Assembly: GCA_036781505.1 (NCBI GenBank)
Contig: DAIQAV010000100.1
Span: 1-8,709, forward strand
Reading direction: 5' to 3'
Source of the DNA: FEN-680 sp036781505
GTDB taxonomy: Bacteria > Actinomycetota > Geothermincolia > Fen-727 > Anoxymicrobiaceae
DNA: 8,709 nucleotides
How positions within the stretch are numbered: position 1 is the first letter of the stretch; every line of letters begins with the position of its first letter. Positions 1 through 5,580 of the stretch are shown one piece after another. A program made the translations under genes and the position numbers. The notes beneath the pieces were generated by a model, which did no database searches, was not told the DNA's origin, and saw nothing but the letters and a program-made list of their open reading frames with translations.

Positions 1-323
1 GTCTTGAAGATCACACGCTCGCCGGCCCGGACGTCGTGCGCCTCGAGCTCGCCGGGCTTTACCGATTCGCGGTCGGCGATCTCGATTATCCGGGCCTCCC
101 CTACTGTGACATCGGCGGGCATCTGATCGATGCTCGCGCCTCCCTCGATGAAGTGGAGGGGGGCGTCCATATGGGTTCCGGCGTGGGTGCTCAACGTGAT
201 CATGGAGATGTTGTAATCAGCGCCCTGCTCGATGCGCATCCTTCGCGCCACCTCGACCGGCACGTCACCCGGCCACCCGATCACATCGTTGCGCAGCGGC
301 ACGCTCACGTCTATCCAGTCCAT
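1..323 (-). CDS. Cyclase family protein (kynurenine formamidase-like), 3' part missing
   Basis: The first 107 residues are visible on the minus strand; the rest lies beyond the window edge. The protein starts MDWIDVSVPLRNDVIGWPGD, the usual 'D-S-PL-x-n-x-xWPGD' opening of the cyclase family. It carries the family's metal-binding signature HAGTHMDAPLHF at residues 47-58 (His47, His51, Asp53 and His57 being the expected ligands). Members are metal-dependent hydrolases; the best known is kynurenine formamidase (KynB), which hydrolyses N-formylkynurenine in tryptophan breakdown, while others act on different amides or lactones. No neighbouring kynurenine gene is visible, so the substrate is open. 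The ATG at 321-323 is chosen because a GGGAGGAAG ribosome site lies just upstream of it. The gene is divergent from the dNTPase gene. Family assignment is firm; exact function is not. Confidence 0.9.
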   Translation of the reverse strand, partial: MDWIDVSVPLRNDVIGWPGDVPVEVARRMRIEQGADYNISMITLSTHAGTHMDAPLHFIEGGASIDQMPADVTVGEARIIEIADRESVKPGELEAHDVRAGERVIFK

Positions 324-362
324 TCTTCCTCCCAGGGGGCGGGCGCTGACTTCTTCATCGGA

Positions 363-368
363 AGTATA
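363..368 (-). promoter_or_regulatory. Candidate -10 box of the cyclase gene
   Basis: On the minus strand this reads TATACT, five of six matches to the sigma-70 consensus, about 40 bases upstream of the cyclase ATG. No convincing -35 hexamer is seen at 16-18 bp, where the sequence reads TCTAAC or TTCTAA. This is an inference from one box only. Confidence 0.25.
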
Positions 369-381
369 GCCTGTCACAGGC
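369..381. promoter_or_regulatory. 13-bp palindrome, possible operator in the divergent promoter region
   Basis: GCCTGT-C-ACAGGC is a perfect inverted repeat of 6-bp arms around one central base. It lies exactly between the -10-like boxes of the two divergent genes (cyclase, minus; dNTPase, plus), so a bound dimeric regulator would cover the spacer of both promoters. No regulator gene is visible in the window and I do not recognise the motif as a named operator. Confidence 0.35.
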
Positions 382-384
382 GCG

Positions 385-393
385 TGTTAGAAT
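385..393 (+). promoter_or_regulatory. Candidate extended -10 promoter of the dNTPase gene
   Basis: TGTTAGAAT is a TGn element followed by TAGAAT (five of six matches to TATAAT), 47 bases before the dNTPase start codon. The region 16-18 bp upstream has no good -35 hexamer, which extended -10 promoters tolerate. The exonuclease gene downstream also appears to use TAGAAT. Confidence 0.35.
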
Positions 394-440
394 CCGAACA
401 GTGAAGGAAATATCGCCGCGGCATCAGGAGGACCGATCGG

Positions 441-1676
441 ATGTCCCTGTCGGACGCCCCGCGAAAATCGAACGTGACCCACATCGGCCGCGCCCGCAAG
501 CCGCTGAGCGCCCTGGCGACGGCCGAGGATGCGCTGCCCGAAAGGGTCGAGGCGGCGCGCGTCTTCGAGGACCCCAGCTGCGAGCACCGCACCCGCTTCC
601 AGCTCGATCGTGACCGCATCCTCTACAGCGGCTCGTTCCGCAAGCTCCAGTACAAGACGCAGGTCTTCGTGACCCACGAGGGCGACCTCTACCGCACCCG
701 CATGACCCACACCATCGAGGTCGTGCAGATCGCGCGCTCCATCGCGGGGATGCTGGGCCTGAACGAGATGCTCACCGAGGCCATCGCCCTGGTGCACGAC
801 ATCGGGCACCCTCCGTTCGGGCACGGCGGAGAGACCACCCTCGACCGCCTGCTGGCGGGCCGGGGTGGCTTCGACCACAACGTCCAGGGGCTGCGCGTGG
901 TAGAGAAGCTCGAACGCGCCTATCCTCAGTTCCGCGGGCTCAACCTCTGCTGGGAGACCCGCGAGGGCATGGCCAGGCACTACACCATCTTCGACCACCC
1001 GCCGATGCTGGTGGAGTTCGGTATCTACAGCCAGCCTTCGGCCGAATGCCAGGTGGTCGACGCCGCCGACACCATAGCCTTCTGCACCCACGACCTCGAC
1101 GACGCCATGCGGATCGGGCTGGTCAGGCCCGACTGGCTCGAGAGCAAGGCCGCCGAGACACCTCTCATCGCGCAGCTCCTCGAGGTGATGCGCGAGTCGC
1201 CGTCTCAAGCCACCTGGGAGATGGGCGCCTCGGTGGGCGACGTCAGTCGCATGCGGGCGATAAGCTCCATGATCGGCGAGCTGATCGTCGACGTGGCCGA
1301 CGCCACCAGGCTCAACATCGCCTCAGCCGGGGTCGAGACGGCCGAGGGGGTCCGCCTTCACGAGAACCCGCTGGTGGGCTTCTCCAGCTCGGCGCAGCGC
1401 CAGGTCGAGACGATCTGCCGCTGGATGCTGGACGAGGTCTACACCAACCCTGTCGTCGGCCGGATGATCTACAAGGGCGAGCGGATGCTCAACGGGATCT
1501 ACGACGCCTTCCTCGAGAAGCCCGACCTTCTGCCCCGGCAGCTCAAGGAGGACGCCGAGCACGACGGGCTCGAGCGCGCCGTGTGCGACTACCTTGCGGG
1601 CATGACCGACAGATACGCCATGGATCTCTACGCCATGCTCTACCAGCCCTACGTCAGGACGACCGACTGGTTCTAG
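441..1676 (+). CDS. dgt: dNTP triphosphohydrolase, Dgt-like (HD superfamily)
   Basis: A 411-residue cytoplasmic enzyme expected to hydrolyse dGTP or other dNTPs to the deoxynucleoside and tripolyphosphate, which controls dNTP pools. The N-terminal part has the family sequence DRILYSGSFRKLQYKTQVF (58-76). The metal site is complete: His90 in THTIEV, His119-Asp120 in the motif HDIGHPPFGHGGE (119-131), and Asp210 in the DAADTIAF segment, which is followed by the typical HDLDDA (217-222). FDHNVQ (144-149) is also a family hallmark. Length is close to that of short bacterial Dgt homologues. The ATG at 441 is set by AGGAGGA at 426-432, eight bases upstream; 30-40 hydrophilic residues precede the conserved domain. 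It is convergent with the exonuclease gene, with only 5 bp between stops. Which dNTP is preferred, and whether it needs an activator nucleotide, cannot be read from sequence. Confidence 0.93.
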   Translation: MSLSDAPRKSNVTHIGRARKPLSALATAEDALPERVEAARVFEDPSCEHRTRFQLDRDRILYSGSFRKLQYKTQVFVTHEGDLYRTRMTHTIEVVQIARSIAGMLGLNEMLTEAIALVHDIGHPPFGHGGETTLDRLLAGRGGFDHNVQGLRVVEKLERAYPQFRGLNLCWETREGMARHYTIFDHPPMLVEFGIYSQPSAECQVVDAADTIAFCTHDLDDAMRIGLVRPDWLESKAAETPLIAQLLEVMRESPSQATWEMGASVGDVSRMRAISSMIGELIVDVADATRLNIASAGVETAEGVRLHENPLVGFSSSAQRQVETICRWMLDEVYTNPVVGRMIYKGERMLNGIYDAFLEKPDLLPRQLKEDAEHDGLERAVCDYLAGMTDRYAMDLYAMLYQPYVRTTDWF

Positions 1677-1681
1677 CGGGG

Positions 1682-2560
1682 CTAGACGCCTTCGAAGATG
1701 ACCCGAGTGATCCTGTCCAGGCGGAACGAGCGGGTGGTCCCGTCGGCACATGCCGCGTCGAGGTAGTGGTTCCCTCTCACGCAGAAGAAACTGAGCGGCC
1801 GGACCTCCATCGTGCGCTGCGGCCTGGCCCCGCTCCTGTACGTGATGAGCGCGCAGGCCTCGAATTCGATCGCCTCGCCAAGGGCCCGACCGACCTCCTC
1901 GAGCTCGTCCGGCAGCGGGACCTCGGTCGCGATCCCCGCCCCCAGCACACCGGTGGTGCACTGCTCGATGTAGTAACCGAGGGTGGTGTCCCTCCATCCG
2001 GGGTGGCAGGTCACGGCTTTCTCGAAGATCATCCGCGCAGCCACCGCGTCCGAGAGGGCCCGGTGATACCCCTCAGGGAAGATCTCCAGGGTCTCGGCCA
2101 CCGTCTGCAGCCGGTAGTTGGGCATGCGTGGCAGCAGGCGCTTGGAGGCCTTGATGGTGCACAGGACGTGGACCGGCGGCATCTGCATCCCCGCCCTCAG
2201 CAGCTCGGTGGAAACGATGGACGAATCGTAGCGCGCGTTGTGGGCGATCAGCACGCACCCCCGGCTGAACTCAGCCAGCCGCTCCAGCACCTGCCGCGCG
2301 GGCGGCGCTCCCCGCACCATCTCGTCGGTTATACCGTGCACCCTCGAGGCGCTCCCGGGTATCGCGCACCCCGGGTCGACCAGCGTCTGAAGCTGCTCTC
2401 CCTCCTCGCCCAGCCTGAATCTGACCGCCCCCACCTCCACGATGCGAGAGAGGGAAGACAACCCGGTGGTCTCCAGGTCGAGGGCGCAGAAAGACACCTC
2501 GGCTATTAAGACGTCAACAGACGTGTCGTGCGCTCCGGGGGAGCTCCGCTCGCTTTGCAT
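1682..2560 (-). CDS. DEDDh 3'-5' exonuclease (DnaQ-like) with C-terminal WYL-like domain
   Basis: A 292-residue protein with two parts. Residues about 22-185 form a DnaQ/PolC-epsilon-type exonuclease with all five catalytic residues: Asp28 and Glu30 in DLETTG (Exo I), Asp112 in HNARYD (107-112, Exo II), and His166 and Asp171 in HRALSD (Exo III). It should therefore be active, removing nucleotides from 3' ends with two metal ions. Residues about 224-292 resemble a WYL domain: a hydrophobic strand ending in ITYRSG, a conserved Arg-Pro (254-255), HYL (265-267) in place of WYL, and the closing SFRLDRITRV. WYL domains are small beta-folds thought to sense nucleic acids or nucleotides, so this part may guide or control the nuclease. 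The start is the first in-frame ATG, with GGGGA about nine bases upstream. An internal GTG start near residue 22 would abut the core, but its GAGG is too close. The true N-terminus is moderately sure; the WYL call rests on pattern only. Confidence 0.85.
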   Translation of the reverse strand: MQSERSSPGAHDTSVDVLIAEVSFCALDLETTGLSSLSRIVEVGAVRFRLGEEGEQLQTLVDPGCAIPGSASRVHGITDEMVRGAPPARQVLERLAEFSRGCVLIAHNARYDSSIVSTELLRAGMQMPPVHVLCTIKASKRLLPRMPNYRLQTVAETLEIFPEGYHRALSDAVAARMIFEKAVTCHPGWRDTTLGYYIEQCTTGVLGAGIATEVPLPDELEEVGRALGEAIEFEACALITYRSGARPQRTMEVRPLSFFCVRGNHYLDAACADGTTRSFRLDRITRVIFEGV

Positions 2561-2601
2561 GGTGTTATGTCCCCGTATGGTCTATCGCTCGGTCACTAAT
2601 G

Positions 2602-2630
2602 ATTCTACCCACTATTGAATGAGTCGGTAA
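2602..2630 (-). promoter_or_regulatory. Candidate sigma-70 promoter of the exonuclease gene
   Basis: Read on the minus strand, TTACCG (2625-2630) and TAGAAT (2602-2607) are separated by 17 bp, and the -10 box lies about 41 bases before the ATG. The -10 matches five of six consensus bases; the -35 matches only three. The inferred -10 is the same hexamer as that proposed for the dNTPase gene. Confidence 0.35.
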
Positions 2631-2654
2631 TGCTCGGATTGGCCTCGCGTTAAT

Positions 2655-2775
2655 GGGGACGGGGAAGGGTGAGCCTTTTGCTTGCTGGTCCTCGCGTCTT
2701 TGAAATCAGCAGCCTTTCTATGCTCCCCGAGACGCTGCGGAGGCTGCGCAAAACGCTCACCCTGCCCCCGTCAGC
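2655..2775. repeat. Large imperfect inverted repeat, possible repeat-element remnant
   Basis: The segment 2658-2681 pairs with 2748-2772: 22 of about 25 positions match when one is reverse-complemented, with the cores GACGGGG, AGGGTGAGC and TTTTGC conserved. Pairing resumes further in with CCTC and GCGTCT (2694-2699) against AGACGC (2730-2735) after a 4-base offset, so each arm is about 42 bases around a 30-base centre. No open frame of note lies here. The outer edge reads TTAATGGGGACGGGG, a style common at the ends of small dispersed repeats. It could be a MITE-like remnant or a folded RNA. No transposase is present in the window. Confidence 0.6.
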
Positions 2776-2815
2776 AGTTCCCCCCTATATAACAAAATCT
2801 AAGATGACTGCTGAC
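2770..2815. repeat. 9-bp perfect inverted repeat around an AT-rich centre
   Basis: GTCAGCAGT (2770-2778) pairs perfectly with ACTGCTGAC (2807-2815) across 28 bases that include the AT-rich stretch CTATATAACAAAATCT. Its left arm shares GTC with the outer end of the larger inverted repeat, so the two structures would compete. No function can be assigned. Confidence 0.5.
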
Positions 2816-2868
2816 CAGTAGGAATGATTGGGAGCGTGCAATCGATGATTGTTGAAATATGGCTTCGC

Positions 2869-2890
2869 GGGGGTCAGACCCCTTGTGTTG
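2869..2890. repeat. REP-like palindrome, copy 1
   Basis: GGGGTC-A-GACCCC (2870-2882) is followed by TTGTGTTGC. The same arrangement, with T in the centre and TTTGTTGC after it, recurs at 6325-6344. Short GC-rich palindromes with conserved one-sided flanks are typical of REP-like dispersed repeats. This copy lies about 100 bases from the 3' end of the EamA remnant. Confidence 0.55.
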
Positions 2891-2919
2891 CATTTGGCGC
2901 TACGCCTACAAATTCAGTC

Positions 2920-2988
2920 TAGCGAGGGGTGTCTTCTCCGGAGGGTTTTGAGTCCGCGAACACCCGATGGAGAAGACACCCCGAGCTA
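2920..2988. repeat. Long two-part hairpin at the 3' end of the EamA remnant
   Basis: GGGGTGTCTTCTCC (2926-2939) pairs perfectly with GGAGAAGACACCCC (2969-2982). Inside, after a small internal loop, GGGTTTTG (2943-2950) pairs with CGAACACCC (2957-2965) with one bulged base and one T-G pair, closing on a 6-base loop. Outside, TAGC (2920-2923) pairs with GCTA (2985-2988) across GA/GA mismatches, so the outermost pairs include the EamA stop codon. There is no T-run on either side, so it is not a standard intrinsic terminator. It could be an mRNA-end stabiliser, a factor-dependent terminator, or the hairpin end of a mobile element. Confidence 0.7.
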
Positions 2989-3666
2989 AATCTGTATCAA
3001 CTCGGCGTCTGCCTCACCTTCGGCGGTCTCTCCCCGCCCGCCCTTCAGGAAGGCGATCGGGATCTCGGTGATGAGCATCCCCGCCAGAATGAGGGCGCAG
3101 CCGACCCAGCCTCGCCAGGAAAGCCTCTCGGAGAGCAGTATCATGCCGAATATCAGCGAGAAGACCGGCTCCATGATGAGGACCATCGACGTCCGCGACG
3201 GCGTGAGCACTTTTTGAGCATAACCCTGTACATAGAAGGCCAGCGCGGAGGCGAAGAGCCCGCAGACTATCACCGACATCCACACGTATCCGGTGGACGG
3301 CAGTTTGAATGACTCAAATCCCAGGCCGAGGATCGTGTTCCCGAATGCCAGCACTCCCATCTGCACCATCACCAGCAGCGGGAGATCGTACTTCTTGGTG
3401 TAGCCGTCGAGGAAGATTATGTGCACGGAGTAGGTGAACGCGCACACCAGGACCAGCGCGTCCCCCACGCTGATGTGGAATCCCGGCGCTATCGACAGGA
3501 ACCCCAGACCGATGAGGGCTACCACCACCGCGACGATGGACCTGGGCGACTGCTTGTGTTTGAGGAAGATGGCCGCCAGCAGCGGCGTGAAGACGATGAA
3601 CAGCCCAGTGATGAAGCCGGCGTTGCCGGCGGTGGTGTACTTGAGCCCGAACGTCTGGAGCAACAT
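2986..3666 (-). pseudogene. EamA/DMT-family permease, 5'-truncated
   Basis: The visible 226 residues match the C-terminal three quarters of a 10-helix drug/metabolite transporter: LLQTFGLKYTTAGNAGFITGL at the front is the conserved end of the first EamA repeat's third helix, followed by helices with TPLLAAIFL, the second repeat's GDALVLVCAFTYSVHIIF, and the closing PVFSLIFGMILLSERLSWRGWVGCALILAGMLI. Full-length members are about 290-310 residues, so roughly the first 70-80 residues (first two helices and part of the third) are absent. The reading frame stays open to 4242, but that extension is antisense to the binding-protein gene and does not resemble EamA. The end given is the last in-frame ATG, which shares CATG with a possible start of the opposite gene. 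A functional short protein is unlikely. The loss could be a real rearrangement or an assembly join. Confidence 0.8.
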
Positions 3667-3679
3667 GAAGGGTAAGTGG

Positions 3680-4456
3680 ATGAAGGCGGCCATCGTCCTG
3701 GTGCTTGCGGCGATGCTCGCCATACCGCTCGTGGCCGGTTGCGGCGGGGTGAGCGGGCAGACGCTGAAGCCCGGCAAGCTGACGATGGGCAGCGATACCT
3801 CGTATCCGCCTTTCGAGAGCATGGAAGGCACCAAGCCTGTAGGCTTTGACGTCGAAATCGCCCAGGCGATCGCGAAGAAGATGGGTGTGACGCTCGAGGT
3901 GATCTCGACCGCGTGGGACGGGATCATACCGGGCCTGAAGACCAACAAGTACGACGTCATAATGTCCGCCATGACCATCACCGCGGACCGCAAGAAGCAG
4001 ATCAACTTCTCAAGCCCGTACATCGACAGCGACCAGTCGCTCGCGGTGGCCAACACCAACTCTACGATCAAGAGTCCGGCGGACCTCAAGGGCAAAGTCG
4101 TTGGAGTCCAGATAGACACCACGGGCCAGACCAAGGCAGAGGAACTGCAGCCCACGGTCGGGATCAAGGAGATCCAGAAGTTCGACACCATCCTGGTGGC
4201 TTTCGAGGCCCTCGAGCAGGGCAAGATCGACGCGATCATCAACGACTATCCCGTGAACATGTACGTGAGCGGGAAGCGTGGCAAGACCAAGGTCGTCACC
4301 AAGATAAAGACCAACGAGCAGTATGGCATCGGCGTCCGCAAGGACAATACGGCTCTGCTCAACAGCATTAACAGCGCGCTCAAGACGGTCCGGGATGACG
4401 GCACCTACACGGCCATCTACAAGACGTGGTTCGGCGTCGCTCCTCCGACGGAATAA
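3680..4456 (+). CDS. Polar amino-acid ABC transporter, substrate-binding lipoprotein
   Basis: A 258-residue periplasmic-binding-protein-type receptor (family 3, GlnH/HisJ-like), anchored outside the membrane by lipid. A signal peptide (1-20) ends in the lipobox LVAGC with Cys21 as the acylated residue. The mature part opens with LTMGSDTSYPPFES and GFDVEIAQAIAKKMG. It keeps Arg104 in MTITADRKKQINFS, which in this family binds the ligand's carboxylate, and Asp189 in IINDYP, which binds the amino group, so an alpha-amino acid is the expected ligand. Which one cannot be told. ATG 3680 is preferred because AAGGG lies seven bases before it and it gives a compact signal peptide; ATG 3665 would add five residues with a poorly spaced GGAG. 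The gene opens a three-gene importer operon but is followed by a strong terminator. No clear promoter is seen upstream, where the DNA is antisense EamA sequence. Confidence 0.93.
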   Translation: MKAAIVLVLAAMLAIPLVAGCGGVSGQTLKPGKLTMGSDTSYPPFESMEGTKPVGFDVEIAQAIAKKMGVTLEVISTAWDGIIPGLKTNKYDVIMSAMTITADRKKQINFSSPYIDSDQSLAVANTNSTIKSPADLKGKVVGVQIDTTGQTKAEELQPTVGIKEIQKFDTILVAFEALEQGKIDAIINDYPVNMYVSGKRGKTKVVTKIKTNEQYGIGVRKDNTALLNSINSALKTVRDDGTYTAIYKTWFGVAPPTE

Positions 4457-4486
4457 CCGATAGAGCATCTAACAAGTACTGCAGTC

Positions 4487-4523
4487 ATGGGCCTGCGTTC
4501 ATAACGGATGCAGGCCCATTTTT
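4487..4523 (+). terminator. Intrinsic terminator between binding-protein and permease genes
   Basis: ATGGGCCTGC (4487-4496) pairs perfectly over 10 bp with GCAGGCCCAT (4510-4519), and the stem runs into five T's (4519-4523). The 13-base loop contains a small internal CGTT/AACG pair. It begins 31 bases after the binding-protein stop and ends 36 bases before the permease start. In amino-acid importers such an element usually lets only part of the transcripts run on, giving more binding protein than membrane components. Confidence 0.9.
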
Positions 4524-4559
4524 CACACTGGCAGCGAGAACCCCTCAAAGGGTGTGCTT

Positions 4560-5522
4560 ATGGCGGACGGGATGGAGCTCAACTCTGAAGGAGACAACCT
4601 CTCCGAGTTCGAGAAGCCCAATATCAGCGGCTGGGCCAAGGCATCTCTCATCATGGGGATCCTGGGGCTGACCGCGCTTCCGGTGATCGGGGCCATACTC
4701 GCCATCGTGTTCGCGCGGATCGCGAAGAAGAAGATCCTCTACGACGACTTCCTGGGGGGCGACGGGCTGGCGACCGCCGGACAGACATTGGGAATAATCG
4801 GCCTGCTGCTCGTTGCGATCGCCGTGTTCATCCTCCTGATGCAGGCCCGCCTGAAGGCGTTCGTCGACGACTTCTTCAACTGGGACACCATCAAGGTCTG
4901 GTGGCCCAGGGTCGGCCACGCGTTTCTGACCACGCTCAAGCTCGCCGTGGTGTCCGAGTTCTTCATCCTGATCGTTGGCCTTCTGATAGCCCTGCTGAAG
5001 TTATCGAAGGTCAAGGTCTTCAGGTTCATCGCCACGGTCTACATCGACGTGATACGCGGGCTGCCGCTGATCCTGCAGATCTTCATCATCTACTTCGGGC
5101 TCTCCTACCTGGGCCTCAACCTGAGCCGCTTCGCCGCCGGCGCCGTGGCGCTGACCGTCTGCTACTCGGCGTACGAGGCCGAGATATACCGCGCGGGCAT
5201 CGAGTCCATCCACAAGGGGCAGATGGAGGCCTCGCGTTCGCTGGGAATGACCTACCTGCAGTCCATGAGGTACGTGGTGCTGCCGCAGGCGATACGCCGC
5301 GTGATACCACCGCTGTCCAACGAGTTCATCATGCTCACAAAGGACACGGCGCTGGTCGCGTTCATCGGGCTCGAGGAGGCGTTCCTGGTCGGCAAGGAAG
5401 GAATGGGAAAGGACGCCAACGTCGCACCGCTGGTCGGCGTAGCGATCTTCTTCCTGCTGGTGACGATCCCGATGATGCGGGTGGTCCAGTATCTCGAGGT
5501 AAGGCTCGCGAAAGGGGATTGA
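4560..5522 (+). CDS. Amino-acid ABC permease (HisM/GlnP type) with N-terminal DUF4190-like domain
   Basis: A 320-residue inner-membrane subunit. Residues about 105-320 are a normal polar amino-acid permease: VGHAFLTTLKLAVVSEF, then YIDVIRGLPLILQIFIIYFGL, and the EAA loop EASRSLGMTYLQSMRYVVLP (223-242), which docks on the ATPase. Ordinary members are 210-230 residues, so about 100 are extra. This extension (about 24-95) has two hydrophobic segments, GWAKASLIMGILGLTALPVI and GLATAGQTLGIIGLLLVAIA, joined by FARIAKKKI and a Gly-rich turn, which is the layout of DUF4190-type membrane domains. A hydrophilic acidic stretch comes first. ATG 4560 is chosen because AAAGGG (4547-4552) is seven bases upstream; a GTG at 4554 is too near it. 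It follows the terminator and is 58 bases before the ATPase gene. The fusion's role is unknown; one subunit would presumably form the membrane dimer. Confidence 0.9.
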   Translation: MADGMELNSEGDNLSEFEKPNISGWAKASLIMGILGLTALPVIGAILAIVFARIAKKKILYDDFLGGDGLATAGQTLGIIGLLLVAIAVFILLMQARLKAFVDDFFNWDTIKVWWPRVGHAFLTTLKLAVVSEFFILIVGLLIALLKLSKVKVFRFIATVYIDVIRGLPLILQIFIIYFGLSYLGLNLSRFAAGAVALTVCYSAYEAEIYRAGIESIHKGQMEASRSLGMTYLQSMRYVVLPQAIRRVIPPLSNEFIMLTKDTALVAFIGLEEAFLVGKEGMGKDANVAPLVGVAIFFLLVTIPMMRVVQYLEVRLAKGD

Positions 5523-5580
5523 GACGAAAGAGGAAGGCGCTTCCGGCAAGGTAAACAGGAGCTTCGACTCCGGCGAGCCG

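Noticed and set aside
387..1208. A 273-residue minus-strand open frame opposite the dNTPase gene
   Set aside because: Complement of a gene with intact HD catalytic motifs; composition is that of an antisense shadow.
1046..2509. A 487-residue plus-strand open frame across the dNTPase and exonuclease genes
   Set aside because: Arg/Pro/Gly-rich shadow of two real genes in GC-rich DNA; no domain recognised.
2920..2988. Intrinsic terminator or integron attC site
   Set aside because: No T-run follows the stem on either strand, and the GTT/AAC core boxes of attC are not present at the hairpin ends.
2929..3312. A 127-residue plus-strand open frame starting in the hairpin
   Set aside because: It runs antisense to the EamA remnant, is rich in charged residues typical of shadows, and has no recognised domain.
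3434..3679. Upstream ATG at 3434 for the binding-protein gene
   Set aside because: It would place 82 low-complexity residues, antisense to EamA, before an obvious lipoprotein signal peptide.
3667..4242. Open minus-strand extension of the EamA frame up to an ATG at 4242, giving a 418-residue protein
   Set aside because: The added part is purely antisense to the well-supported binding-protein gene, has no EamA-like helices, and would make the protein far too long for the family.
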